Assembly (NCBI GenBank): GCA_007125455.1
Contig: SLDE01000196.1
Coordinates: 1-31,434, forward strand
Source: Ectothiorhodospiraceae bacterium
GTDB taxonomy: Bacteria > Pseudomonadota > Gammaproteobacteria > Thiohalomonadales > Thiohalomonadaceae
DNA: 31,434 nt
Reading direction: 5' to 3'
Shown: positions 1 to 7,603 of the stretch, piece by piece
Numbering within the stretch: the stretch's first letter is position 1
How the letters are laid out: each line of letters opens with the position of its first letter
Program-made: the position numbers and the translations under genes
The notes under the pieces: generated by a model
Databases searched by the model: none
What the model was told of the DNA's origin: nothing
What the model saw: the letters and a program-made list of their open reading frames with translations, nothing else

Positions 1-902
1 ACGAAGAAGTATTGCTGCTTGAGGCGCAGCTCCTTGCCCATTTCGGTGACGTCGTTGGGGTAGAGCACCTTGGAGAGGTTTTCTGAGAGGGTCTTCTCCT
101 CCACCGCGCGGGCATAGTCGCCCTCATTGAAGTAGCCCAGGTCGAAGTCGCGGCTGGCCTTGGCCGTCCACAGACGCAGGTTATTGACGGTATTGACGCC
201 GAAGCCGGGCACCGGGGTGTCATAGGCCATCGCCATGACCTCCTCGGTGTCTACCCAGTGGTGGCGTATCACCCCGGTATCATCGCGGTATTCCACCACA
301 TGACCGTAGTATTCGATCTTGTAGAGCACCTCGGGACGGTCAAACTCCCAGGGGTTGGTGTAGCGCAACCAGTTGTCCGGGTGTTCCACCTGGGCACCGT
401 TTTCGATCGCCTGGCGGAACATGCCGTATTCGTAGCGGATCCCGTAACCGTAACCGGGCATGCGCAGGGTGGCCAACGAGTCGAGGAAGCAGGCGGCCAG
501 GCGGCCCAGGCCACCGTTGCCAAGGGCGGCGTCGGATTCGAGATCGGCCACATCTTCCAGACGCAGCCCCAGATCGCCCAGTGCCCGTTCGGATTCATTG
601 CGAAAGCCCAGATTGAGCATGCTGTTGAGCATGCTGCGCCCCATCAGGAATTCCATCGACAGGTAGTAAACCCGCTTGGTGTCGGATTGGTAGTAGCTGC
701 GCATGGTCTCCATCCAGCGTTCGGTCAGCCGGTCGCGGGTCATGTAGGAGACCGCTTCGAACCAGTCGCGATCGGTGGCGGTAAAGTGATCCTTGCCCAC
801 GGTGTAGACCATGCGATTGGCGATGGAGTGTTTGATGGAGGCCTCGTCCAGCCCCTCATAGTCATAATTGAGCAGCATGGTAGTGTCTTGTTTCTTTTTC
901 AT
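1..902 (-). CDS. glgP: Glycogen/maltodextrin phosphorylase, N-terminal part (cut by window edge)
   Basis: Translating the minus strand from the ATG at 902-900 gives about 300 residues running off the left edge. The frame contains the SMEFLMGR motif typical of the N-terminal half of GT35 phosphorylases, followed by the conserved GNGGLGRLAACFLDS stretch. The family releases glucose-1-phosphate from glycogen or maltodextrins using pyridoxal phosphate in the cytoplasm; the PLP lysine lies in the missing C-terminal part. An AGGA sits about 6 bases upstream of the ATG; a GTG directly in front of it (905-903) and an internal ATG at 878 are less likely alternatives. No other glycogen gene is visible nearby, so whether it belongs to a glg operon cannot be judged. 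The family call is secure; glgP versus malP is not resolved. Confidence 0.93.
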   Translation of the reverse strand, partial: MKKKQDTTMLLNYDYEGLDEASIKHSIANRMVYTVGKDHFTATDRDWFEAVSYMTRDRLTERWMETMRSYYQSDTKRVYYLSMEFLMGRSMLNSMLNLGFRNESERALGDLGLRLEDVADLESDAALGNGGLGRLAACFLDSLATLRMPGYGYGIRYEYGMFRQAIENGAQVEHPDNWLRYTNPWEFDRPEVLYKIEYYGHVVEYRDDTGVIRHHWVDTEEVMAMAYDTPVPGFGVNTVNNLRLWTAKASRDFDLGYFNEGDYARAVEEKTLSENLSKVLYPNDVTEMGKELRLKQQYFF

Positions 903-1072
903 CACGGGTCCTGTTAATACCGGGGTGGAGGAGTTACGGGTGGGTGGCTGGACAGTGAGTCATGGGTGCCGTCCAACTAGCTTGCCCGTCAGCAGTACTA
1001 GCATAGCTGAGAATGACCGTCCGTGACCAACTGCTGTGAAAGTATAAGGCTGGATGGCTTGTGCGGGATGGG

Positions 1073-1501
1073 TCATTCCTGGTGTGGGTGCTTACCCAGC
1101 TGCCAGGCGGCGTGCAGCGCCTGTTGTAGTGCTGGATTGGCGGCCAGGTCGTCTACCCCGAGGTATTGGCGGGCGATACGTCCAAGCAGTCGCTGCAATT
1201 GTTGCTCTCGCCAGGCCAGGGCAAAGCCTGCGAAATCGAATTGACCGTCGCTGAGAAAGTCGACCGCCAGTCCCTCCGGCTCGCTGAAGGCGATCTCGTG
1301 GGCGTAGAGCACCTCGTACTGATAGGAGTAGGGGTCGATGTTGCTCAGCTGGGCCAGCAGGGCATGCAGGTCGGGCAGTTCGTCGCCGTTGGCGACGATC
1401 TTGTCCAGATCGAGTCGTGCGGCGGGGTGGTAGGTCTCGCCCTGCCAGGAGAAGTCCACCTGGATGAGGACATGGTTGGCGGTGGGCATGGGATCAACCA
1501 T
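1073..1501 (-). CDS. Conserved-looking hypothetical protein (142 aa)
   Basis: I do not recognise this protein. It is a soluble-looking, acidic 142-residue product with no signal peptide, membrane segment or metal-binding cluster. The first half is beta-rich (VLIQVDFSW near the start, then an YQYEVLYAHEIAFS stretch), and the second half looks helical and rich in Leu, Gln and Ala. The ATG at 1501 overlaps the argH stop codon by 8 bases, suggesting translational coupling with argH; a second ATG at 1489 is an alternative start. The frame stays open further upstream inside argH, but that extension is low-complexity and unlikely to be coding. The overlap, good codon usage and lack of a competing frame support a real gene. 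No function is proposed. Confidence 0.72.
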   Translation of the reverse strand: MVDPMPTANHVLIQVDFSWQGETYHPAARLDLDKIVANGDELPDLHALLAQLSNIDPYSYQYEVLYAHEIAFSEPEGLAVDFLSDGQFDFAGFALAWREQQLQRLLGRIARQYLGVDDLAANPALQQALHAAWQLGKHPHQE

Positions 1502-2933
1502 GTAGGCGCTGCCGTGCCGCGGCGGCGGCCTCGCGTACCCGCTCCGGGGCGGTGCCACCGGGGTGGTTGCGCGCCGCGACCGAGCCTTCCAGGGTCAGTA
1601 CCTCGAATACGTCTTCACCGATGGCGTCGGAGAACTGCTGCAACTCCTCTAGGCTCATCTCGGCCAGATCCCGTTCGCTGCGTACCCCCAGGGCCACCGC
1701 CTTGCCGACGATCTCGTGGGCATCGCGGAAGGGGACCCCCTGGCGAACCAGGTAGTCGGCCAGATCGGTGGCGGTGGAGAAGCCACGCCGGGCCGCCTCG
1801 CGCATCATCTCGCGGCGGGGAACCACGTGGCAGCGCAATTCGCCCTTGTTGTCATGGCTGCAGCCCATCATGTCGGCGAATACGCGCAAACAGCCCTTAA
1901 CGGTATCCACGGTGTCGAACAGCGGTTCCTTGTCTTCCTGGTTGTCCTTGTTATAGGCGAGCGGCTGCCCCTTCATGATGGTCAGCATGGAGAGCAGATG
2001 ACCATAGACGCGGCCGGTCTTGCCGCGCACCAGTTCGGGTACGTCGGGGTTTTTCTTTTGCGGCATGATGGAGGAGCCGGTGCAGAAGGCGTCGGAGATC
2101 TCGACAAAGCTGAATTGGCTGGAGGTCCACAGGATCAACTCTTCGGAGAAGCGCGACAGGTGCATCAGCAGGATCGCCGCCCAGCTATTGAATTCGATCA
2201 CGAAGTCGCGATCGGAGACCCCGTCCAGGGAGTTGCGTCCGGGCATATCGAAGCCCAGCTCGCGGGCGGTGAAGTCACGATCAATGGGGTAGGTGGTGCC
2301 GGCCAGGGCGGCTGAACCCAGCGGCATGATGTTGACCCGCTTGCGGCAGTCGGCAAGACGTTCGGCATCGCGCTGCAACATTTCGTTCCAGGCCAGCATG
2401 TGGTGGCCGAAGGTGATGGGCTGGGCGGTTTGCAGATGGGTGAAGCCGGGCATGATGGTGGCCGCTTCGCGTTCGGCCTGATCGATAAGGTTGCCCTGCA
2501 GGCGGGCCAGCTCACCCTGAATGAGGTCGATCTCCTCACGCAGATAGAGGCGTACGTCGGTGGCCACCTGGTCATTACGCGAACGGCCGGTGTGCAGCTT
2601 CTTGCCCGCATCGCCGATGAGCTGGGTGAGGCGGCTTTCGATGTTCATGTGAACATCTTCCAGGGCGATCGACCACTGGAATTCACCACGCTCGATCTCG
2701 CCGCGGATCTGCTCCAGCCCCTGGATGATGCTGTCACGCTCAGCCTCGCTCAGCACCCCTACCTCGGCCAGCATCCTGGCGTGGGCGATGGAGCCAGTGA
2801 TATCTTGGCGGTACATGCGCTGGTCAAAGCCTACCGAGGCGCCAAAGGCCTCGACGAAGGCGTCAGTCGGCTCGCTGAAACGGCCGGTCCAGGGTTTTTC
2901 GACGGTGTTGCCGGAATGTGTGCTCTCGCTCAT
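1494..2933 (-). CDS. argH: Argininosuccinate lyase
   Basis: ArgH splits argininosuccinate into arginine and fumarate, the last step of arginine synthesis, as a cytoplasmic homotetramer of the fumarase/aspartase superfamily. The 479-residue product is close to the usual length for the family. The superfamily signature GSSIMPQKKNP lies at residues 286-296 and carries the catalytic serine loop. TGRSRND is at 115-121, and GFTHLQ at 163-168 contains the active-site histidine (H166). The gene is divergent from algZ, an arrangement also known from Pseudomonas. Its stop codon overlaps the start of the downstream 142-aa gene, so the two are probably co-transcribed. No truncation or odd feature is seen. 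Confidence 0.97.
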   Translation of the reverse strand: MSESTHSGNTVEKPWTGRFSEPTDAFVEAFGASVGFDQRMYRQDITGSIAHARMLAEVGVLSEAERDSIIQGLEQIRGEIERGEFQWSIALEDVHMNIESRLTQLIGDAGKKLHTGRSRNDQVATDVRLYLREEIDLIQGELARLQGNLIDQAEREAATIMPGFTHLQTAQPITFGHHMLAWNEMLQRDAERLADCRKRVNIMPLGSAALAGTTYPIDRDFTARELGFDMPGRNSLDGVSDRDFVIEFNSWAAILLMHLSRFSEELILWTSSQFSFVEISDAFCTGSSIMPQKKNPDVPELVRGKTGRVYGHLLSMLTIMKGQPLAYNKDNQEDKEPLFDTVDTVKGCLRVFADMMGCSHDNKGELRCHVVPRREMMREAARRGFSTATDLADYLVRQGVPFRDAHEIVGKAVALGVRSERDLAEMSLEELQQFSDAIGEDVFEVLTLEGSVAARNHPGGTAPERVREAAAAARQRLHG

Positions 2934-3012
2934 GGGTAGTGGCTTCTATCTGCGGGAAATTCGGTGCAGTATAGCCGATATGCCAGTGTCGCTGCAGGGG
3001 GATTGAGGGTCA
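2934..3012. promoter_or_regulatory. Divergent promoter region argH / algZ
   Basis: This 79-base gap must hold the promoters of argH (leftward) and algZ (rightward). On the minus strand a TATACT hexamer (plus-strand 2968-2973) is a plausible -10 element for argH; the matching -35 hexamer is poor. For algZ, a GAGGG at 3005-3009 lies just before the GTG start. No clear operator repeat is visible. Confidence 0.35.
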
Positions 3013-4050
3013 GTGAAGACAAAGACAGCACAGGACTTTTTCCTGCCGGACTTTTGCGTGCTCAACTCGGTGTTTGCCGTGGTGCTGTTTTCGCAATTGT
3101 TTGCCTTTATCCTCACCCTGGCAGGCTCTGCCCATAGCACGGATCTGTGGTACGACCTGGCGATGATCTCGCTATTCATGCAATGGGCGGGGCTGAGTTG
3201 TGCGGCGGTGCTGTGCGCCAGCCGCCGCCTGCTCACTCGGCTGAGCCCCACCCAGGCGGGCCTGGTTGGCTATCTGCTGCTGCTGCTCACCCTCGCGCTG
3301 CTTAGCGAGGCGGCCTGGCGAGTCAGTGAGTCTGCCGGGATGGCGCTGATCATCGGCGTACACCTCGACTTCATGCTGCGCAACCTGACCATCGGGGCCA
3401 TCGTATTGGCCATCGCGCTGCGGTATTTTTATGTGCAGAGTCAGTGGCGGCGGGGAATACGTGCCGAAAGTGAGGCGCGTCTGCAGGCCTTGCAGGCAAG
3501 GATCCGCCCACACTTTCTGTTCAACAGCATCAATACCGTCAGTAGTCTGATCCACCGCCATCCAGAGCGCGCCGAGGAGGCACTGCTGGATCTGGCCGAT
3601 CTGTTTCGTGCCAACCTGCGCGAGGAGCGCAAGCACATCCCGCTGGGAGAGGAGTTGGCGCTGACCCGTCAATACCTGCAAGTGGAGGCCTTACGCCTGG
3701 GCGAGCGCCTGCAACAGCGCTGGCAGATCGAAGAGGGTGTCGCCGACCTGTTGATCCCGCCGTTGATCCTGCAGCCATTGGTGGAGAATGCCGTGTATCA
3801 CGGCATCGAGCCACGCCCCCAGGGTGGCTGTGTGGCAATAGGGGCCTGGTGTGAGGGTCGCTGGCTCTACCTGCGGGTGGAAAACCCCGTCGCTGCCCTC
3901 GAGCCTGGCGGGCACCAGGGCAACCGCATGGCCTTGGAGAACATCGCCCAGCGCCTGCAGGTACACTATGGTCAACAGGCCAGTCTGGAGAGGCGCAGAG
4001 GGGAGGGCGTGTTTGTGGTAACGATCCGATTGCCGAGGGAGGAGCCGTGA
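3013..4050 (+). CDS. algZ: LytS/AlgZ-family sensor histidine kinase
   Basis: This is a 345-residue membrane histidine kinase of the His_kinase/LytS class, the partner of the AlgR-like regulator that follows. About four hydrophobic segments cover residues 18-38, 49-70, 83-100 and 112-138. The phospho-acceptor motif RPHFLFNSIN puts the histidine at H167. The ATPase domain has its N box around QPLVENAVYHGI (254-265) and a glycine-rich segment near 303-315. The start is a GTG because an in-frame TGA lies only three codons upstream (3004-3006). The stop codon overlaps the algR start, so the two are translated as a pair. In Pseudomonas AlgZ/FimS-AlgR controls alginate and twitching motility; the target here is unknown. 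Confidence 0.9.
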   Translation: MKTKTAQDFFLPDFCVLNSVFAVVLFSQLFAFILTLAGSAHSTDLWYDLAMISLFMQWAGLSCAAVLCASRRLLTRLSPTQAGLVGYLLLLLTLALLSEAAWRVSESAGMALIIGVHLDFMLRNLTIGAIVLAIALRYFYVQSQWRRGIRAESEARLQALQARIRPHFLFNSINTVSSLIHRHPERAEEALLDLADLFRANLREERKHIPLGEELALTRQYLQVEALRLGERLQQRWQIEEGVADLLIPPLILQPLVENAVYHGIEPRPQGGCVAIGAWCEGRWLYLRVENPVAALEPGGHQGNRMALENIAQRLQVHYGQQASLERRRGEGVFVVTIRLPREEP

Positions 4051-4763
4051 TGCGGGTGATGGTGGTGGACGATGAGGCGCTGGCGCGTGAGCGTCTGTGT
4101 CGGTTGTTGACGGAGATCGACGGGGTGACGGTGGCCGCCGAGGCTGCCGACGGTGAACAGGCACTGACCCTGCAAGGTGCCAATCCGGTGGAGGTGGTGT
4201 TACTGGATATCCGCATGCCCGGTATCGATGGCCTGGAGACGGCGCGGCGCATGGCCAGCCTGCCTGTGCCGCCAGCGGTGATCCTCACCACCGCCTATGG
4301 TGAATACGCGCTGGAGGCCTTCGAGGCCCAGGCGCTGGATTATCTGGTCAAGCCGGTGCGCCGCGAGCGCCTGCAACAGGCGCTGGAGCGGGCGCAGCAA
4401 CTGCGTCCGGTGAACGCTGAGCGCGCGCGCCTGGCGGTGCGCAAACATGGCGAATTGCACCTGATTGAGCTGGATGAGGTGCGCTATTTTCAGGCCGATC
4501 ACAAGTACGTTACCGCCCACCTTGCCGACGGGCGTGAAGAGCTGTTGGAGGAATCACTCAAACAGCTAGAAGAGGCATGGCCCGAGCGTCTGCTACGCAT
4601 ACACCGTAATGCCCTGGTGGCCAGCGCCGCGCTGGAGGGGCTGGAAAAACAATCTGATGGTAGCTGTCGGGTACAGCTGAAGGGGGTGGCCCAGGGGCCG
4701 GAGGTCAGCCGCCGCCATCTGCCGATGGTGCGCAAACGGCTGCGCCGCATGGCGGAGGGGTAG
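4050..4763 (+). CDS. algR: LytTR-family response regulator (AlgR-like)
   Basis: This 237-residue regulator has an N-terminal receiver domain with the acidic pair D7-D8, the phospho-acceptor D53 in LLDIRMPGIDG, a conserved Thr in ILTTAYGEYAL and Lys in DYLVKP. A C-terminal LytTR DNA-binding domain spans about residues 130-235 (RYFQADHKYV, then LLRIHRNALV). The ATG at 4050 shares a base with the algZ TGA and has GGAGG-type Shine-Dalgarno sequence at 4037-4044. A GTG one codon earlier (4047) is possible but too close to that site. Together with AlgZ it forms a two-component system. The position directly before the hem cluster matches the algR-hemC order of Pseudomonas, here interrupted by two minus-strand genes. 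Confidence 0.93.
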   Translation: MRVMVVDDEALARERLCRLLTEIDGVTVAAEAADGEQALTLQGANPVEVVLLDIRMPGIDGLETARRMASLPVPPAVILTTAYGEYALEAFEAQALDYLVKPVRRERLQQALERAQQLRPVNAERARLAVRKHGELHLIELDEVRYFQADHKYVTAHLADGREELLEESLKQLEEAWPERLLRIHRNALVASAALEGLEKQSDGSCRVQLKGVAQGPEVSRRHLPMVRKRLRRMAEG

Positions 4764-4769
4764 GCGAGG

Positions 4770-4794
4770 TGCGAGGAGGCGACCATGCCTCGCA
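4770..4794 (+). terminator. Possible weak hairpin after algR
   Basis: TGCGAGG at 4770-4776 pairs with CCTCGCA at 4788-4794 around an 11-base loop, just after the algR stop. There is no T-run behind it, so it is at best a weak or Rho-assisted terminator between convergent genes. Confidence 0.25.
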
Positions 4795-4879
4795 GAGGCT
4801 GTAAACCAGATTGTGTAACTGCCCACGACTGAGTAACCTTTCTTAGAGGAGATCATTGGGCATAGCAAGTTGCCCGCCC

Positions 4880-5275
4880 TCAGCGGCGGCGTGATTTGGC
4901 CGGGATGATCTCGCCATCCAGATAGCGCCAGTGACCAGCCACCCGCACGAAGCGGCTGCGTTCGTGCAGGCGGCTGGCGCGTCCGTCGCGTTTACTGCGG
5001 GCGACGAACTCCACCACCCCCTCTTGATCGGTAGCGCCACCGCCCTCGCAGGCACGGATTGCTAAGCCCAGCCAGCATTGTTGCGGGTCGAGCTGAAGCA
5101 CCTCCGGGCAGCTTTGCGGATGCCAACTCTCGCGTAGGTAGCCCTCCAGCCCCAGTACAAAGGCGCTGTAGCGCGAGCGCATCAGCGCCTCGGCGGTGGG
5201 GGCGGCATCGCCCTGGTGGTATCTACCACAACAGGCGTCATAATCCCGCCCACTGCCACAGGGACACGCGCTCAC
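4880..5275 (-). CDS. ychJ: YchJ-family (UPF0225) SEC-C motif protein
   Basis: The 131-residue product begins with a SEC-C zinc-binding motif (CPCGSGRDYDACCG; C4, C6, C15, C16), followed by the YchJ/UPF0225 core (ALMRSRYSAFVLG, then ESWHPQ). The family is widespread and its biochemical role is not established; the N-terminal cysteines are expected to bind zinc. The start is a GTG two bases after the stop of the upstream thioredoxin-fold gene, so both are likely on one transcript. The length is slightly short for the family, whose E. coli member has a second C-terminal SEC-C motif; here the protein ends in a basic tail (KSRRR) without one. Confidence 0.85.
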   Translation of the reverse strand: MSACPCGSGRDYDACCGRYHQGDAAPTAEALMRSRYSAFVLGLEGYLRESWHPQSCPEVLQLDPQQCWLGLAIRACEGGGATDQEGVVEFVARSKRDGRASRLHERSRFVRVAGHWRYLDGEIIPAKSRRR

Positions 5276-5277
5276 GG

Positions 5278-5781
5278 CTATCGTGCCGACACTTGCTCGT
5301 GCTGGCGGATGTTGCGCAGCGCCTCGCGGATCGAGTCGTCCAGATAGCCGCCGTAATAGGCCTCGGTCATCAGTCCGACGCGGCGTTCGGCCACCTCTTG
5401 GCCCTGGCCATCGACGAATACCACGGTGGGCATCACGAAGACCCCGTAGCGCTCGGCCAGTTCGCGCCCACTGGTGGGTTGGCCGTCAAAGTCGGTCAGG
5501 CGCGTGCGACTGCTGAGGTGGACCTTGTGCATGCTCACCAGCTCATCGTAGTCGCCACTGCGCATCATCGGCTTGAGGAAGTCTTCCTCAACCACGGTGC
5601 AAAAGCGACAGCCCTCACCGGAGAACATCAGCAGCATGGCGCGGCCAGCCTGCTGCTCCTGCGCGCCCTGGTTGGCGAAGTCGCGGGTTTGCCTCAACTC
5701 AACATCGGCGCTGACCATGCCGATGCTGGCCATTACAAGGGCAATAAGCGCACCCAGTTGAGCGATATATCGTATTCTCAT
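5278..5781 (-). CDS. Exported thioredoxin-fold protein (SoxW/DsbC-like class)
   Basis: A 167-residue protein with an N-terminal signal peptide (hydrophobic residues 8-24, likely cleavage after a VSA at 23-25) and a thioredoxin-like domain. The active site is C58-R-F-C61 within FSGEGCRFC, and the cis-proline is in VMPTVVFVDGQG. This predicts a periplasmic thiol-disulfide protein. It resembles the thioredoxin_2/SoxW class, which often keeps partner proteins reduced in sulfur oxidation or cytochrome maturation, but no partner is adjacent and the specific role is open. It is the first gene of a two-gene unit with ychJ. The upstream gap is shared with hemC on the other strand. Confidence 0.85.
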   Translation of the reverse strand: MRIRYIAQLGALIALVMASIGMVSADVELRQTRDFANQGAQEQQAGRAMLLMFSGEGCRFCTVVEEDFLKPMMRSGDYDELVSMHKVHLSSRTRLTDFDGQPTSGRELAERYGVFVMPTVVFVDGQGQEVAERRVGLMTEAYYGGYLDDSIREALRNIRQHEQVSAR

Positions 5782-5898
5782 GGGGGGTTCCTGTTGCTGG
5801 CTGTAGTGTCGGTGTATGATTGTTGGATTATACGGCTTCGACCCGTGGCGGGGACAGTGGTTCCCCTACCGTCCAACCCATCAAACAGTCAGGTTATT
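5782..5898. promoter_or_regulatory. Divergent promoter region, thioredoxin-fold gene / hemC
   Basis: This 117-base gap serves genes on both strands. For hemC a TTATAC at 5828-5833 is a candidate -10 without a convincing -35. A small leader hairpin (GGGGA 5850-5854 with TCCCC 5862-5866, 7-base loop) lies downstream of it. No known heme-responsive element is recognisable. Confidence 0.3.
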
Positions 5899-6840
5899 AT
5901 GAGCAAAAAGTGTATCCGCATCGCCACCCGTGAGAGCTTACTGGCCCTGTGGCAGGCCGAATACGTGGCCACCGCCCTCAAGAGTGCCCATCCCGGTCTG
6001 GAGGTGGAGCTGATCAAGATGAAGTCCCAGGGGGATCGCATCCTTGACGTGCCTTTGGCCAAGATCGGTGGCAAGGGGCTGTTCACCAAGGAGCTGGAAG
6101 AGGGCATGTTGCGTGGCGATGCCGACATTGCGGTGCATTCGATGAAGGACGTGCCGATGGAGCTGCCCGAAGGGTTGCACCTGCCGGTGATCTGTCCGCG
6201 CGAAGACCCGCGCGATGCGTATGTCTCTAACAAATACCCCACCCTGGATGACTTGCCCCAGGGGGCGGTGGTCGGTACCTCCAGTCTGCGCCGCCAGGCC
6301 CAGTTGCTGGCCCTGCGCCCCGACCTGGAGATCCGCTTCCTGCGCGGCAATGTGCAGACCCGCCTGCGCAAGCTGGACGATGGCGAATACGACGCCATCA
6401 TCCTCGCCGGGGCCGGCCTCAAGCGTCTCAAGCTGGAAGAACGCATCAGCGAGATGCTGGAGGTTACCACCATGCTGCCGGCCTGTGGCCAGGGCGCGGT
6501 GGGGATCGAGTGCCGCAGCGACGACGACGAGGTCAACCTGTTGCTGGCCCCCCTCAATGAGCCCAAGACCTCCGCCAGGGTGCGGGCCGAGCGGGCGATG
6601 AATCGTCGTCTGGAAGGCGGTTGCCAGGTGCCCATCGGTGGTTATGCCGAGTTGGAGCATGGCGTGATCGTGATGCACGCCCTGGTGGCCCGTGCCGATG
6701 GTAGCGAGGTGGTGCGCGGTTCCATCAGCGGCTACCCGGAGGCGGCGGAGGACCTGGGGATCACCCTGGCCGAAGACCTGCTGGCGCGTGGTGCCGACAC
6801 CATCCTCGCCGAGCTGTATGCCGAGCAAGCGGAGTCTTGA
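5899..6840 (+). CDS. hemC: Hydroxymethylbilane synthase (porphobilinogen deaminase)
   Basis: HemC joins four porphobilinogen molecules into hydroxymethylbilane in tetrapyrrole synthesis. The 313-residue product carries the expected motifs: RIATRESLLALWQA at the N-terminus, the KGLFTKELE and AVHSMKDVP segments, the catalytic Asp region GDADIAVHS, and EGGCQVPIGG in which C242 attaches the dipyrromethane cofactor, the same number as in E. coli. The frame stays open far upstream, but homology starts at the ATG at 5899, preceded by an AGG at 5891-5893. It is the first gene of hemC-hemD-hemX-hemY and overlaps hemD by 23 bases. Confidence 0.98.
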   Translation: MSKKCIRIATRESLLALWQAEYVATALKSAHPGLEVELIKMKSQGDRILDVPLAKIGGKGLFTKELEEGMLRGDADIAVHSMKDVPMELPEGLHLPVICPREDPRDAYVSNKYPTLDDLPQGAVVGTSSLRRQAQLLALRPDLEIRFLRGNVQTRLRKLDDGEYDAIILAGAGLKRLKLEERISEMLEVTTMLPACGQGAVGIECRSDDDEVNLLLAPLNEPKTSARVRAERAMNRRLEGGCQVPIGGYAELEHGVIVMHALVARADGSEVVRGSISGYPEAAEDLGITLAEDLLARGADTILAELYAEQAES

Positions 6841-7603
6841 TGGACGGCGGGTGCTGGTCACCCGCCCGGCCCACCAGGCCGAGGGGCTGTGTCGGCGCAT
6901 AGCGCAGGCGGGCGGGGTGGCGTTGCGTTTGCCCACCCTGGAGATCGACGACTGCAGCCACGATCCCGCCGTGTCGGAGGTACTGGCGCGACTGACAGAC
7001 TACGATCTACTGATCTTCGTCAGTCCCAATGCGGTGCGGATAGGTTTGCGGGCCATTGAGGCCGCCGCTGGACTGCCACCGGCACTGCCACTGGCCACAG
7101 TGGGCGAAGGCAGCGCCCGTGCCCTGCAGGAAGTGCTGGGTCGGGGGCCGGATCGGCTGCCCGAGACCCGCTATGATAGTGAGGGGCTGCTGGCGCTGGA
7201 GGCCCTGCAGCAGATGGCCGGGCAACGGGTATTGATCCTGCGCGGTGACGGCGGGCGCACCCTGCTGGCCGAGACCCTGCGCCAGCGCGGTGCCGTGGTG
7301 GACTACCTGGAACTGTATCGTCGGGTACAGGCCCCGACACCGCCGAATATCGACCAACTCCTGCAACAGGCGGAGGTGGTCACCACCACCAGCGGTGAGG
7401 TGCTGGACAAGCTTCATCAGCTCACCCCCGAGCGGTGGCGGGCGCTGCTGCGGGAGAAGCCGCTGCTGGTGGTCAGCCCGCGCAGCGAGGCGCTGGCACG
7501 TCAGCTCGGCTTTGTCGGGCCCATACGGCTGGCCGAGCATGCCGGCGACGAGGCGATGATCAGTGCGTTAAGCGACTGGTCCAACCAGGGATTCAAACCA
7601 TGA
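6818..7603 (+). CDS. hemD: Uroporphyrinogen-III synthase
   Basis: HemD closes and inverts ring D of hydroxymethylbilane to give uroporphyrinogen III. The 261-residue product starts MPSKRSLDGRRVLVTRPAHQ, where RVLVTRP is the usual first strand of the family, and contains LIFVSPNAVR and a TTSGEVLDKL segment typical of the second domain. Sequence similarity between HemD proteins is low, so the operon position between hemC and hemX adds weight. The only sensible ATG in frame before the homology is at 6818, inside hemC. The 3' end overlaps hemX in an ATGA, implying coupled translation. Confidence 0.93.
   Translation: MPSKRSLDGRRVLVTRPAHQAEGLCRRIAQAGGVALRLPTLEIDDCSHDPAVSEVLARLTDYDLLIFVSPNAVRIGLRAIEAAAGLPPALPLATVGEGSARALQEVLGRGPDRLPETRYDSEGLLALEALQQMAGQRVLILRGDGGRTLLAETLRQRGAVVDYLELYRRVQAPTPPNIDQLLQQAEVVTTTSGEVLDKLHQLTPERWRALLREKPLLVVSPRSEALARQLGFVGPIRLAEHAGDEAMISALSDWSNQGFKP

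Noticed and set aside
258..917. 219-codon plus-strand frame at the left edge
   Set aside because: Antisense to the glycogen phosphorylase gene, whose SMEFLMGR and GNGGLGR motifs show the coding strand.
3013..4763. Alginate or type IV pilus regulon assigned to AlgZ/AlgR
   Set aside because: No alginate gene is in the window and the pilus-like genes are 18 kb away; family membership does not identify the target.
5059..5898. 280-codon upstream extension of the hemC frame
   Set aside because: It runs antisense through ychJ and the thioredoxin-fold gene; HemC homology starts at 5899.
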